From contig NC_087077.1 in NCBI RefSeq assembly GCF_026151205.1, forward strand, positions 16,282,983-16,346,982: a stretch of DNA of 64,000 bases, written 5' to 3'. The DNA comes from Bolinopsis microptera (taxonomy: Eukaryota; Ctenophora; Tentaculata; Lobata; Bolinopsidae). The notes below the pieces were generated by a model that saw only the letters and a list, made by a program, of their open reading frames with translations, did not search any database and was not told the origin of the DNA. Positions within the stretch are counted from its first letter, which is position 1. Every line of letters begins with the position of its first letter. Of this stretch, positions 12,001 to 24,639 are shown piece after piece. Made by a program: the position numbers and the translations under genes.

Positions 12001-15000
12001 CAGTAACCCAAGTAGAGTGCTCCATCATTAGAGAGTATTGCGAACTCATCTTTAGCACCTGAACTGAGAATATGATAATCTGAGGAACGTCTAGCTGCGT
12101 GAATCAGCCAGTTTGCGAACAGTTGATGGCGTGAGATGGGTGGGCGACTATTGACCCCCCGACAATATAATTTAATGCCTGACCCTGACCCTGACCCTGA
12201 CCCTGACCCAGGACCCTAACCCGATCAATTGACCCCAGTGTAATTACATATACATGGGGGTCAAATGTCGGGGGGTCAATTGTCGGGGGGGGGGGGGTCA
12301 ACTGTCGCTGTACCCGTGAGATGAGATAATAATACAGAGATAATTTTACTCATATTGCACAGATATTTATCAGCTAATATCTGAACCACATTAATTAAAC
12401 TGAACATATTATAAATATAATGTTGGTTAACGTACTGATAGCCATGGAAAGGACACTTGTTTCCAGAATTTCTCCGGACACATAAGATCGAACTGGTGAA
12501 ACTGATTTCCCTTGAGCTGTGACGAAGTACAGCTTACTGTCAGCTTCTAGCCAGCTTGTGTGGGGGCAAACTTGGTACAATTCACACCCACTACTGCAGT
12601 CGACTGATAGCTTTGTACCTAAATAATGGAAGATAAGTTTTTGGATATGTTCGTATAACAGATGTAATATATATAATTAACATTTAACAGATGTTATATA
12701 TTATGTATATGTTAGAGTAAATACAACCACGAACATTTTCTCAGGAAAAAGCCGCGCATTTCTGTCATGGTGCAGAAGAGCGATGATTGTTTGTGTCACA
12801 ATAGACGCTCAGCGCCTTACGTTAAAAGTGATATTTTCCAACAATGTTCCACAGTGTGACAAGGGAATCTTAGAATCTTTATCTCTAAGAAGAGATAATC
12901 TTAGAGATAAAAAGATATTACTGTTAATTGTTATCGACTTATAACTTCATCTATAAGCATTAGGCACAACTACTTATAAATTATTAACTGAGTTTCTAAT
13001 GTTGTGATAACGCTAAGATTACAAATAGATTGGTTCTTATACAGCAGTGATTATCGACGAAATTTAACTTCTTTCGGACTTCGTTTTTAAACTGAACTGT
13101 AGTATGAAGGATTATCTCTCGAATGATCAAGACTCCATAGGAAACTGACTCTCAGAAGTCAAGTAATGATCGTTTCTAAAAGCTTGGGTAATCTACAATT
13201 TTACGCAAAATTGTCTACGCGCCAATAATTATGACACCCTAGCCTGCTGTAATGCTTGAACCTTTAGTCATTACATAATGTTCATGATTCACATTAAACT
13301 TTAATTACCAGAGGCTAAAGATTCAGTCTCGTAGTTATATGTGAACCACATGCAATCACTTTGATCCTTGGCGATTAACTCAATTCCGAAATAAGATACT
13401 GTAACAGCACTGATGTCAGTCATCGACTCTGGTAAACTTGAGATAGTTTTCACAATATTCGTCTCGTATAGAATTGACATGTTAGCGCTGTTCCAAAGCA
13501 CTACTAAACTGGAGTTATGATTTGACTCCAATGAACTCATGCATTTCGTGTTCACAGTAATGTGCTCTGAGGAGATTGTCATGAAACTCTGATTTTACAA
13601 CATAAGACATTAAATTAATTGACAATTATTTGGTTTAATTAAACCAATTAAAGTTTAAACCAATAAATCGATAATTATAAACTCTAGTAAACTTTTATCT
13701 TCATGCCTGCTTTGAATTCAAGTCCGATAGTTTTAGACAAGCTGAAATCTTCTAAAACGAGTAACTCCTTCCCATTTTCGACAAGCAGCAGTATGGTTCC
13801 ACCCATCATAACGCCACAGTCAATAACTATATCTAATAGGGTATAGAAGAGGTTGTGTTATCTTTCTGATGTTAACTTTTTAACAATTCCAAAATCTGTT
13901 GAACCTTAGCTTTCAGACAAACATTAAGATTTAAAAGTTGAGCAAATGTACGTACGATCAAGGTAAAGAATATCAGTAGTTTCCATCCTATTAGCGGATA
14001 TAAGAACAATAGAATTGTTGAGAAAGACACCCACTCCACTGCCACAATAGTCAACACATTGTTTGAAGGTGTTACTTTCAGCTGCTTTACTGTCTTCTTG
14101 TTCTGGCAAGCTGCAAAGGAAATTGTGATAAAAATTTACCATTATTGTGTAAATTCTTGTTGCAACTGCAAGCTCTCTCAATTAAGCCATTTCATAATAA
14201 TTTTAAATATCATTTCTTTATACAGATACCTTTTCCTGAAGATAGGGGACACCAAGTCAGCCACGATACAGCCATTCAGCACCACAGGTATCCCGGTAAC
14301 AGTCATGTGAGTGCAGGAATCAGTACCATCACCCAGACTCAGCACCCATTTATTGGTCTCCAAGTCAAACTGTCCTCGCTGTAGTTCTTGAAGGGTTTTG
14401 TCACAGCTCAGCGTTACTTTAGGAGACTGAGGGGGATTCTTTACTTGTGTGGTATGTTATGTTATATTTGCTCACACTTTTGCACTTGTCAAGGCATGTA
14501 CTGGTTTTCGGCGAACTATCTTTATAATGAAATGACGTACTACTTTGTGTAACAATTTGAAAGTTAGTTGATTTTCAAAACCTTTAATGTAATATTAATG
14601 CAATATCTAATTTTGAATACATGACGGTGTCACAATGAAGTGTTACTGGTAGCAATATTAAATTCTGTTAATAGAAAGCACCCACGGCCACGAAGTGTTA
14701 CCGACCTCTCCTAAAGCGTAGAACTCCAATGAAAGGCCAGGATCTGACTGCTCGGTATTGCTGTTAACCCAGAGAGACACAGTTTTATCACTGAACTCTA
14801 CTCCCCATGTGTAACAAATAGAGTTCCGCTCAACTATCACCCTGAAATTAAGACAACCTGCTGTTAGGAGTTAGGACACATTAGGCCAGGGTAAATAGAA
14901 ATGATTAAATTCTTAGTCAAACTGAGCATTTACTGTCAAGAGTCGTTCTCCAAAACCACTTTATATTAGAAACTACCACGATATCATATCATGAAACTTA

Positions 15001-15505
15001 ATTGAAATAATTTAACAAGATATGTAAATGGTTGAATGTTAGGCAAAACTTACTTGAAGTTAAGAGTTTCAGCCCCCTGTGTCAGTTCGATAAGAACCTC
15101 TCCACTGTTAGAACACACAAACGTCTCTATAGCATTAGTAACAGTAGTCTGTGTACAGTAGTCCGGGCTAGACCACTGTATGTCTTCAGTTGATGAGCCA
15201 ACGTAATGACCTATAAACTGCACCCCTGACCTGAACATTTATTGGACTATGTGCTAGCTGATCGTCTGTGTTAAAGATATGTGTTAACTGAAGGCTTATG
15301 GGCATGGTAGTTGCATTAAACTCTCTACTAACGACTCTAATTTTATATTTGAAGCAAAATACAAATCTGAACCTAGTAAGCTAGTACAACACAGTATCAC
15401 ATCTTACTGGAAAACGTCGGTTTGAGAGGAGAAAACAATGTCTTCTGCAGAAGAGTAAGGCTGGTACAAGATCAGAAGTAGGGCTGTAGTTACTAGGATC
15501 TTCAT
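9083..15505 (-). CDS. CatSper channel auxiliary subunit (delta/epsilon type)
   Basis: CatSper accessory subunits are single-pass proteins whose ectodomains form a canopy over the sperm flagellar Ca2+ channel. Seventeen exons close in phase to 899 residues: 15505-15408, 15230-15054, 14841-14702, 14443-14230, 14110-13956, 13832-13693, 13588-13309, 12618-12436, 12058-11832, 11718-11509, 11366-11300, 11114-11038, 10554-10442, 10259-10148, 10045-9873, 9583-9400 and 9232-9083. Seen: a signal peptide (MKILVTTALLLILYQ), a cysteine-rich beta-rich ectodomain, then DVTYVVVDCPK, YDLEELGCPI, ENWGPDNYENCF and VVVLDPSVSYC in the order I associate with this family. A C-terminal WIVDAPN precedes one hydrophobic helix and a short basic tail. 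Length suits delta/epsilon better than beta/gamma. Weakest junctions are the donors at 11037 (GTCAGA) and 13692 (GTTTAC) and the acceptor at 14444. The subunit type is inferred. Confidence 0.7.
9710..9866. repeat. Degenerate microsatellite (ACACTATACATT-type)
   Basis: A run of imperfect CACTATACATTATACA-like units in the intron after the penultimate-but-one exon (9584-9872) of the CatSper-type gene. It creates spurious tyrosine/threonine-rich open frames on the + strand. No coding role is supported. Confidence 0.85.
12112..12310. repeat. Small inverted-repeat element with (CCCTGA)n and poly-G
   Basis: Lies in a CatSper-gene intron. The left part has ATTGACCCCCCGACAAT and the right part its reverse complement; outer segments GAACAGTTGA and TCAACTGTC also pair. 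Between them, 12178-12210 has about five CCCTGA units followed by GGACCCTAACCC, close to but not the same as the TTAGGG telomere repeat. A long G run ends the right arm. It is best read as a miniature foldback insertion. Confidence 0.6.
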
Positions 15506-16741
15506 TTCATAGCTGGGGAGAGCCCAATGGGCGGTTACCATGGAAATTATAATTTGTTTGATCGACATCCTCTAAGTGGAGACTAACACGTTGCTGTGAA
15601 TTGAGCTGAAATTGAATGAAATAAGAAGTTTTTTTGTAAGCGAAAAGTTCACGGTGATTCATAAGAAAACGATAGAACGTGAGTCGCAAAAATTTAAATT
15701 GAAATTTAGTACATGAAAATATTTAAAGACATTGGGTTAAGGGCATAATACAAAGGAAACGGGAAATCATAATCTAACTCATGGTCCTTTCCTAGCTTGT
15801 TGGGTTTCACTTTTTACAAGGTCCAGCCAGTCAATATTGATTATTGTGCACAGGAAATTTGTATATATGCCCTAAACAAAATTGATAATAAATTTGAAAT
15901 GATGTTCACATCGAATAAATCTGATAGAATAAACATAAATTTACAACGTATTATTCAATACCTTAATAATAACTTTAACAAATAAAAAGTTCCCAAATAA
16001 TCACTTTAAACATCTGAACCTGAAAAGATATTAATCGGAACTCTCGTATTTTAACATACGTTTTGTCGCTCGTTATTGCAATGGTCAAAGTAAAATTAAA
16101 CATTCGTCAAACGAATTGTGATATTATGCGGAAATAATGAAACCAGATCATTACATTCAAATAATAACAAATTAACTATTTACAAAACATCGTGAAAATT
16201 TCATCTCCAAAATTATCATCAAAATATATTTCATCACACTCTCATTATCACACTCCTATTTGGTTGAAACAAGATCATAAAACTACTGTAATCTTAAAAT
16301 TGTCGACTATTCCTCGTGCTTGGGTCGCGGACGAGAAAAGCAAGTATTTGAACTGTAGCAAGCACTTGTTTCCTTGTTTATCAGGATCATTTCCATAAGA
16401 AGGTGGGTTATTGATGCCAGATTAACAACCGCAATTCTCAAATCTTCTCTAGTCTCATCTGAAAAGAATTAATGATAAGCTAGATAGAGCCTATTGGGGA
16501 TCATATTCGTTTATGGTGATTTCAAACCGCCGGCCTGTTCTAGAGACGTAGATGCCGAAAAAATAAAAAATGCAAGATGAAAGCAATGCAAATGTGAATG
16601 TGTCCATTGTACATTGTCCAATTTCCAATGTGCACATGTAATCAGGGGAGTTTCACAATCAGCTGACTGTTCATTAACCAATATAATGTAATGAAAAGTA
16701 ACTAACTGCGTACACAGCTACAGCTCAATTTATAAGTTTAA
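15506..16741. other. Intergenic region, CatSper-type to FBXO47
   Basis: It contains the promoter side of the CatSper-type gene and the 3' side of the first FBXO47 copy. A 62-codon AT-rich frame at 15797-15985 has no recognisable motif or splice context and is probably chance. No other structure is seen. Confidence 0.4.
15534..15547. promoter_or_regulatory. X-box-like motif upstream of the CatSper-type gene
   Basis: GTTACCATGGAAAT lies 29-42 bases upstream of the CatSper-type start codon. RFX factors bind GTNRCC-AT-rich-RGNAAC palindromes near the starts of ciliary genes. The first half-site and the central ATGG match well and the second half is imperfect. A flagellar gene would be an expected target. 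The function is an inference from position and motif only. Confidence 0.3.
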
Positions 16742-18558
16742 TCAACCTTGATCATCCTCGAGAGGGTCATCAAATTCCTCACTCAGAGCCTGAATGTTCT
16801 CTTTCCAAGCTTTGAAGACCTCCGATATCACGTGACTGCGTCTAGATGGAGCAGGAAGTATCTGGATAGCTTCAAACATGACTTTTACAAACCAACCCAG
16901 TGACTCAGGGGAACCCTCTGCTTCTGGAGAGTTCTGAGAGGACACCTGTAATTATAGTTTATAAAGCATACTTACACATGTTACCAGTTACACTTCCGCT
17001 TCTTCAGAGCGGTATCCACTCGTACTAACCGAATATTACAGTTCACATTAGAGTGCTTTTGAGTGAGACAATGAAAGTTAATCTGACCTGAGCGAGGTGG
17101 TAAGCTATGTGGCTGAATTCAGGTATTCTGTCAGCTTTGAGTTTAGCTTGTAAGATAAAGACAGTCAAGTTGTGCCCTAAGAAGAACATGAGCTTGGCAT
17201 TGTTTTCCAAACACCACGGTTCTGGGGTATCTGGAGGTAAATAAAATGTAATCAAACTTATTGTAGGAATATTTATAACAAATCATATCAATCAAATTCA
17301 GATGAAACTCGGTAACCAATATAATATTTAGACAATAAAAGGCATGCAAAAATTTTGGATAAATATATGAATATAATGGAGGTTGAATGGAGGTACACTC
17401 TTAACATATATATATAATAACATGATTCAGCGAGGGAAACTTACTAGTAAGTTCATTGAAGAGCCGTAACATGGTATCATTGTTCCAATTAAACATCCTT
17501 GAAGACTGAATCAGCATCATGATATCAGATAAATCCTTGAAATAGCTATACGGGCAGGGAATATGTCCATAGTTCCCACACTGAGTCAGAACAGTCCAAT
17601 CAACCATCCCATTATACTTGCCATCCACAGTCTGTAGTGGACCGTACAGCAGGTATATTAACCTGGCGTGTTGGGTTGGGTACATGTCCAGCAGGAGGGA
17701 CAACCACAGACTCCGCTGGTGGGGTGAAATAGCTTTTTTTAGGAATACCTCCTGGACAAACTGCCTCACATCTCGCTCGTGAGCTTCTTTGCTGCCAGGC
17801 TCGTTTAGAAGCAGGACTTTATCCATCCTCTCTTTCAACCTTGACAGTCTGTTGATCAATTCAAATGTTCTTTTCAAAGCTTCGTCATCCCAATTTATGA
17901 TGAATTTGTTTATTAAAAGCCCGATGCAGTCGTAAGCAAATTTAAGACTGATGTCCTCGCAAATCCGGTGATAAGTTCCCTGGTAATCAGGTTCAGTTTC
18001 TCCAAGTTCGTAGAAAAACGTTTCAATAACTTTCAATTTCTCTGTCGTGTTCAGATACGAACATGAAGCTCTCAAGAGCATGCCAATCTCAATAAAGCGA
18101 ATCTTGATCTTGGCACAGGATTTAGTTGCAATCCACCCATTGATAGGTCGGATAACAAGCTGACTGTCGATGGAGAGGTCTCTTATATAGTCGCACATGG
18201 TCTTGCTGGTCATACATAGGCTAGCCAGGGAGCTCAACGGCATACAGAAGTCAGATAAAATATGCTGAAATGTATGCGTTGAGAAATAATATAATATTTT
18301 CATATCAAAAACATGTTCAAAGTACCTCGAATAAACCCCTGTTTCGGTTATCACTATCATGATCAGCTAAATATCCCCATCGTTGGTATTATAAGTAGGA
18401 TTTGTTACTTTTAAATAAAGTTAACTTTTTTAGCGAAACTTTACCTGAGTAATTTCCTCTGGAAAGCCGCTTAACTGACCCATTTCAGTAGGTTTTGTAG
18501 TTGCACGTTTACATAATCGTTTTGGATTCTTCCGCTGTTCGATTTGGCCACGTTTCAT
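16742..18558 (-). CDS. FBXO47: F-box only protein 47, downstream copy (a)
   Basis: FBXO47 is an F-box protein linked to meiotic telomere and chromosome-axis stability, presumably through an SCF ubiquitin ligase. Four exons close in phase: 18558-18445, 18264-17445, 17230-17088 and 16945-16742 (426 residues; the human protein is about 450). The F-box spans roughly residues 29-70 across the first intron: LSGFPEEITQ, then HILSDFCMPLSSLASLC and SKTMCDYI. Downstream family blocks include EPGSKEAHERDVRQF, LWLSLLLDMYPTQHARL, YLLYGPL and PWCLENNAKLMFFLGHN. The start is the ATG giving MKRGQIEQRK; a basic N-terminus is shared with copy b. The neighbouring copy b has the same exon plan, so the pair arose by tandem duplication. 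Confidence 0.85.
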
Positions 18559-19690
18559 TGCAGCCTAAATCTTAAGATTGAGATAATCAGTGAGGAATCC
18601 TACTTTAAGCATTGAATTTACCCAGAGACAAACACTGATGATAACAAACAATTTAATTAGATCAATGCAATAATTACACGAAATTTCTGAACAATATCCA
18701 AGGCATCAGGATTTGAAACAATGCAATGGGTATCTGAAATTACCAACAACCAAATAATATTTCAAACTAATCATTGCAATACTGCTCAGCTCCAATTGTC
18801 ACTAAGTCATTTCAATAAAAGAATAAATATAATTTCTACGTTAAAATTTTACAAAAACGAAATGTTTTCAAACATATCTAAACTAGCCATTGAAAACATT
18901 TGCATTAGAATAGTTGACGCTGAACCAGATCAACTTTGTGATAATGATTAACTCACTCCAATTCTATCCACATTTAGAACAACAGACATAAAAGTATAAA
19001 GGGAAGGGCCAGGGGGGTCCCAATATTGTGAATCATGGAAATAGATTTTATGATATTTTCTAAAAGAGGTGACTGAGATCTTCCAGATGCCATGCTTCTT
19101 ATTCCATCATAAATATTAATCCTGGCCAAAATAATGGCTCATATGTGTTATTCTGTATAAGAAAATTTTAATTTTGGGTAAATCACGGTTGAAAATTGAG
19201 CAATAGAATTATACATGTAACACGCTAAATTTAAGAACCTACAATTTCGGCCAGGATCAATGTTTTTTATGGAGTAAAAAGTATCTGGTAGATGTCCATG
19301 ATTCACAAAATTAGGACCGTGGCCCCCTTAAACAAAGATGCAGATGTGTAATAATTTTATCGTGAGCGGTATAAGTTGAAAAGTTGAAAAGAACAGACAA
19401 AATAACACTGTTTGAAGAACGCAGTTTGATATTAGATTCCGTTGTCATGTTGAAAGAGCTTTTTACAGCTGATCAAGCTCCCAGGTTTATCAGACAATAA
19501 AGCTTCAGTGAGAAGATGGGTTAACAAGGAAAGGTTTGTTACTGAAGCACGCCATCTTTCTACCAGGTTACCTGAAAATGTTAGCAATGACAGATGAATA
19601 TAGCAGGAAATTGAATAGCATCGAAAATTTAAAAAGTTTAGAATTAGAAAGATATGTTTATTGTTTAATACCATAAGAAATATTGAACTT
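18559..19690. other. Region between the two FBXO47 copies
   Basis: It holds the promoter of copy a and the 3' UTR of copy b. No exon is supported; the AT-rich frame at 18721-18951 has no family features. The main structure is an inverted-repeat element at 19003-19331. Confidence 0.4.
19003..19331. mobile_element. MITE-like element with ~35-bp terminal inverted repeats
   Basis: The left end AAGGGCCAGGGGGGTCCCAA, followed by TATTGTGAATCATGG, matches the reverse complement of the right end, where CCATGATTCACAAAATTAGG precedes ACCGTGGCCCCCTTA. The ~330 bp interior has no coding capacity. It is non-autonomous; its superfamily cannot be told because no clear target-site duplication was found. Confidence 0.65.
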
Positions 19691-21396
19691 TTAGTCCACT
19701 TTACCAAAATCATTGAGAATGAAATTATCTTGAAGGTCATCTGTTAATGACTGAATATTCTCCTTCCAAGTGCTGAATATCTCAGCTATGACATAGCTTC
19801 TTGAAGATGGTGCTGGGAGTACTAATATGGATTTGAATACCACCTCAACAAACCAGGTCAGTGAATGCGGGGAACTTTCTTGTGAGCTTGGTGACGATAC
19901 CTGTTATTTGGAGCAATATTAAGAGTATTCTTCAAACTTCTTTATATCATGGAAAAATCTAGGGGTAAAGATGCTTAAAGATTTGTCAAAATATAATAAA
20001 AGCCCTTAGAAATGCATCAAGGTTTAAAAATCAAATTCACTTGTGCCAGGTGATAAGCAATGCCTGCAAAATCAGATATGTTGTTTGTTTTGAGTTTTGC
20101 TTGAAGAATCTTTACAGCCATGTCTTGTCCCAATAGAAAAAGGAGCTTTGCTTGGTTCTCGTGACACCATTCATCTGGGGTACCTGGATATTTTAGTGAG
20201 TAAATTGATAACAAAAATTGAACAAAAACATAGTACAGCAAATTCTGGACTAAGCAACTGCATCCAGAAATAAACAGATGAGGTACAAGATTAAAGTAAG
20301 AAAACATTTTTCTTTAAATTCGATGTAATACTTATCTGAACTGACATGTTATTTCATTGAAGAACCGTATAATGGCTGTCTCTGACCACTTGAACCTCTC
20401 AGAATTAGATACCAGAGTAAAAACATCAGCGAGGTCTTTTAAGATTTCATATGGGCAGATAAAATGGCCATAATCAGTACATTGAGCTAGTAGATACCAA
20501 TCAACTATGGCACTACCTTCATCCTCGACTTCCTCAGTAGGTCCATACAAGAGAAACAGTAATCTAGCCCGTTGTGTTGGAAACAATTCCATTAAAAGGG
20601 ACAACCATAAACAATGCTGATCTGACGAAGATACTTTCTCAATAAAAACCAGTCGAACAAAGAGTCTGATATCTTGCTCGAATTTCCTCAGTATTCCAGG
20701 GTTGTCAACTGAGAGAACTCTGTTTAATCTTTCATGGAGTTTTGACAATCTGCTGATTACAGTAAAGACTTCCCGGAGACCATCATCATCCCATTTGATT
20801 ACAAATCTTTGTATCAATAGTCCGATACAGTCATATGCAAACTCAAGTGATAACTTTTGACTTATCTCTATGAATGATTCTTCCAATGTAAAAATGAATG
20901 TTTCTAACACTCTTAATTTATCTTTTGTGTTCAAGTAAGACGATGCCATTCTTAAAAAGGATCCTATGTGAGCAAAATAAACTGAAATTCTAGGACACCA
21001 GTTTTTAACAATGTATTTACAAATTGGTTGTATGATTAATTGACTGTCGATGGCCAGTTCTCTAATGTAAGTGCACATAGATTTGCTTGTTTGTGCCAAT
21101 ACTGCCAATGAGCTCAAAGGAATGTATTCACCCAGAATACTCTGAAATAGTAACAGTTGCTTTCTCATGCTTAGATCAATCGTTTTGAATTCAAACTCAT
21201 GTATAAATTACTCATTCAAAGATACAATTTTAGTGCAAATTGTTAAATGCAATAATGGATTGGAATTGAAAATTACCTGTATGATCTCTTCTGGTAGATC
21301 GGTAAAAAGACCCATTGGACGCTGGTAGGTCAGATTAATCACTTCTTTTCGTCTCCTTTTAAACGTTTTCCTACCAGCTGCAGTGTGCCTTTTCAT
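19691..21396 (-). CDS. FBXO47: F-box only protein 47, upstream copy (b)
   Basis: Second tandem FBXO47 gene. Exons 21396-21277, 21141-20346, 20183-20041 and 19900-19691 close in phase to 422 residues. The F-box reads FTDLPEEIIQ, then SILGEYIPLSSLAVLAQTSK and SMCTYI. Shared blocks are NPGILRKFEQDIRLF, LWLSLLMELFPTQRARL, FLLYGP and EWCHENQAKLLFLLGQD. The third exon is exactly 143 bp in both copies and every intron phase matches copy a. Protein divergence between copies is substantial, so the duplication is not recent. The second-exon donor is taken as ACAT|GTCAGT, which makes phase and length fit copy a; GTs nearby would shift the frame. Both copies look intact, which suggests that both are used. 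Confidence 0.85.
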
Positions 21397-22827
21397 CTTA
21401 GCCTAAGCTAAAATTAAATGTATATTATAAGACTATAAGTGAGCTTTTAAAAAGTTTGAAATTTTTACTCATTTTTTAAAGCTGTTGACGAAGTAAGTGC
21501 CGAGGAATACATCAAATCAAATAATATTGGGCAGATTCATAAATTTCTGTCACAGAGAATTTCTTTTTTTTCATGGAAAATCACTCCTTTCTTAATAATA
21601 AATATTCTATTATTACTGTTATAATTTTCATATTTTAAGATCATAAAAATCTGGATATTCAACATTCTTTTTTTCTCCAAATCAAAATTCCCAAAATAAG
21701 GGGTTGCAATATTTTACTACCTGGGTTTACTTTGTTTTTTTAAACGTTTAAACATTATTTCATCATGAAGTAAAATATGGGTTAGCTCCATTGAAATAAA
21801 CTCACCCTTTTGTTCTCAAATCTAGCCCTTAATGGTTTGCAAAAGCACCAAGGATGTACAACTTTTCCTTTGGGTCATCACATTTAAGAAAACATTAAAA
21901 TTTACGAGACGAACACTTTTCAAAAAAACCGGAAGTCTCTAATTATAATCTCAATATAATCTCTATTTCTTTTACTTTTGGAAATATACCCTAGCGCAGC
22001 CAGCGGGGTTTCTTGGGCACAGTTTCAGTTATTTTGAATTAATTGTTATGCCCAAAATCCAGTCTCATCGCACTTTCTTATAGTCTATGTAATAGATGTG
22101 GATACTGGCGGGGAGGTGATACATGTTTGTTTACTTTAATAGTAAGCCCCTGTTAGGCAGGTTGAAGAGGTGATACATGTTTGTTTACATTTTTAGGGTA
22201 AGCCCCTGTTAGGCGGGTTGAAGAGGTGATACATATTTTGTATTATGGAAGGCTTGTAACACTTGAAACGTCTTTTTGTTGCCCCCCTTTGAAGGCCCCG
22301 AATTATTTTCTGAACGAAAGCTCATTATTATTATTATTAAATCTAAAATAGCTAATAATTTAATAAATTATTAACAGGCCCCTTAACGTGGGCAATAATA
22401 TACGCTTTATAAATTATATAAACAAATTGCAGTCTATTTTTCCAATGTTGTTAAGTGTCTCTTTAGATCTGTTTTGGTGTTTTGTGGGAGTTCCCACATT
22501 TGTTGGTTGAGAATGCTCAACATAACATACATGATGCTTGACTGCTTTATTGACCCGGACAGGCACCGGGGGCAGACATCCCAACACCAGTGCGTTGGGA
22601 CATAGTGTTGGTCTGCTTCAGGACGTGTTAGATCCTAGAGAAGCCGCCATCCCCTCTACTGCTTTAGCTCAGCGGCAGCATGAGCCCTGGTTTCCTGCCA
22701 CATTGGTACCTCTGAAAGTACAGAAAAGTGGTGGATTTCGGGGTCCAGGATACTCCCTCTTTAATCTTTACGGTGGTGTTATTTCTCTGAGATGTTTGCA
22801 GAGTCTTTATTTTATGATCTTTCTAGT
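21397..22827. other. Intergenic region with short tandem duplication
   Basis: It includes the FBXO47b promoter side. From about 22090 to 22240 a ~60-bp unit containing GAGGTGATACATGTTTGTTT and TAAGCCCCTGTTAGGC is present about two and a half times. From about 22500 to 22827 lies sequence that is probably the 3' end of the reverse-transcriptase element on the minus strand. No other gene is seen. Confidence 0.45.
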
Positions 22828-24489
22828 TTAGTTGGATAAATCCTGGAGAGCATCATTTTGACCCCAAAGAAATTCGACTCTTCTAATGAATGCTTTTTGT
22901 GTGCTGCTTTTTGTTAACACTTCATCTAGATAGGAATGTGAGTCAGCCCCACCCAGCTCTTCTTTTAGCTGCAGGTAACTGGTGTCTTGCACCTCCAGAC
23001 ACAATAGGAGCTGGTGTACAGGAGAATCATCGAAGCTGTTGCAGAAACGACAGGCCTCACCACTGTCACCACCCATGATCTTTTGGATGTTCGCAAAGAG
23101 TGGTGAGCTGCCGTGAATGTAGTCCATTATTCGGCTGTCCAGATTTTTACTCGTGTTGTGCCCGAATAAGAAGTTGTTTTTGTCTAGGAGCAGCCCACTG
23201 TTTTTGATCTTTGTGATCACACCAAGTATCTTGGTCTCCTTGTTGTTACTGACAGTTCTGCATTGCAGATTTGTTTCGATGCTGTCAATCCAGATCTTAT
23301 TTTTGTAGCTCATTATGTCTGCCTGAGTGTAATAGGCCAGATCCTTGAAATGTTGCTGCGTTAGGTCTATCATTCTGGTTCCGTGTGACTTATTTTCTTT
23401 CCAAAGGAAGTACTTTTTCAGTGACATTGTTAAGACATGAAAGCTTGGTATTCTGCTTTCGTCAACTTGGTAGAGTGTAGCTGAGAGGTTGTCACCTTGT
23501 GTGAGTACTTTGCACATGAATTTAACCGAAAGAGCTTCGAGTTGCACATCCAGTGGTGGGAGGTGGAGAGCAAGTTCGGTTAATTCCCTTTGTGGATTCA
23601 GGACTGATCCAGATATTTTTAGAATGATTTTATTCCAGAAGCTTTTAAATTGATTGAGACACTTGTGAAGCCAAATAGGTGCTGCGTAGAACAGTTTAGT
23701 GAGGACCATTGTTTTAAGGAGGAGAGTGAGGCTGTAAACGTTTAGACCGTAGTTGCGGTTAGTTGATTTTGTTATTAATCCCCACTTTCTTTTGCATTCT
23801 TTAAGTTTTTGAGACGCATGTTTCTTGAAATTGAGGTCTTCATCTACTATTACCCCAAGGACCTTTGTGCTTTGGACGTAGTTGATGCTTTTCCCATTAA
23901 TACATAATTCTGCAGGTTTCTGTTCTTCAGTATAAGCTGCAGTTTTCAAGATTATGGCCTCCGTTTTATTCGTATCACAGTTCACTACTAGCTTGTTCTT
24001 GATGCACCACTTGCTGAGGTGGTCACAAACCATCTGCATTTTTTCATGGCATCCGGAGATGTTCTCGAAGGAAATCATAAGTGTACCGTCATCAGCAAAT
24101 TTGTAGCAGCTTAGATATCTTTTTACTTCTTCCGGGGTGTTGTGTGTCATGTCTGCTATGTATAGGATGAAGAGGAGAGGTGATAGTACAGCCCCCTGAG
24201 GTAATCCAAATATTGTACATTTTCTTTTTTCTCCTTTATAGTTGTTCACTTTTAGACATATCGTCCGGTTGAACAGGAAATTTCTCAGCACGTTAAGAAT
24301 ATTTCCTTGAATACCGAGAGTTGATAGTTTGACACATAGTGATGGGAGATGAACACTATCAAATGCCTTTTCGAAGTCAAGGAAAAGCACTATACATGCC
24401 AGCTTCTGTCTTTTAACTTCCTCAAGGTTAGCCAGCATTCTGAAAAGATATCGCGTTGTTGATCTCCCTCCAATGAAACCTTCGAAAGC
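22828..24489 (-). mobile_element. Non-LTR retrotransposon, reverse transcriptase, 5'-truncated
   Basis: A 536-codon open frame (from the ATG at 24438; the frame is open back to a stop near 24489) covers most of a reverse transcriptase and its C-terminal region. Catalytic blocks are present: FLDFEKAFDSV, GLPQGAVLSPLLF and FADDG. A terminal cysteine/histidine region follows (CRFCNSFDDSPVHQLLLC). The run-up FEGFIGGRST is kept, but the fingers region and any endonuclease upstream are missing, so the copy is 5'-truncated, as is typical after incomplete target-primed reverse transcription. The protein frame itself is intact, so insertion is fairly recent. The family (CR1/Jockey-like group) is an inference. 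Confidence 0.85.
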
Positions 24490-24566
24490 TCAAAAATAAC
24501 CAAGAAACCGACCTTCTTATTAACTCATTTCTATGACTGTTTCTGACCGAAAAATTGCACGAAAAA

Positions 24567-24629
24567 TCGATTTAGCTAGGTTTCAGAACCTATATATACT
24601 ATATAGATTCTGAAACCTAGCTAAATCGA
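24567..24629. repeat. Perfect 22-bp inverted repeat, hairpin
   Basis: Arms at 24567-24588 (TCGATTTAGCTAGGTTTCAG..) and 24608-24629 are exact reverse complements, separated by 19 bases. The hairpin lies between two retroelement remnants, just beyond the 5' truncation point of the reverse transcriptase. It could be the end of a small foldback element. Confidence 0.85.
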
Positions 24630-24639
24630 AACAGTCATA

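Noticed and set aside
12178-12210. Interstitial telomere repeat
   Set aside because: The unit is CCCTGA, not CCCTAA, with only about five copies; it sits inside a foldback element.
15797-15985. 62-codon frame between the CatSper-type gene and FBXO47
   Set aside because: AT-rich chance frame with no motif, no splice context and no neighbour in phase.
22538-23078. + strand frames over the reverse transcriptase
   Set aside because: They are antisense to the clear reverse-transcriptase frame and carry no motifs.
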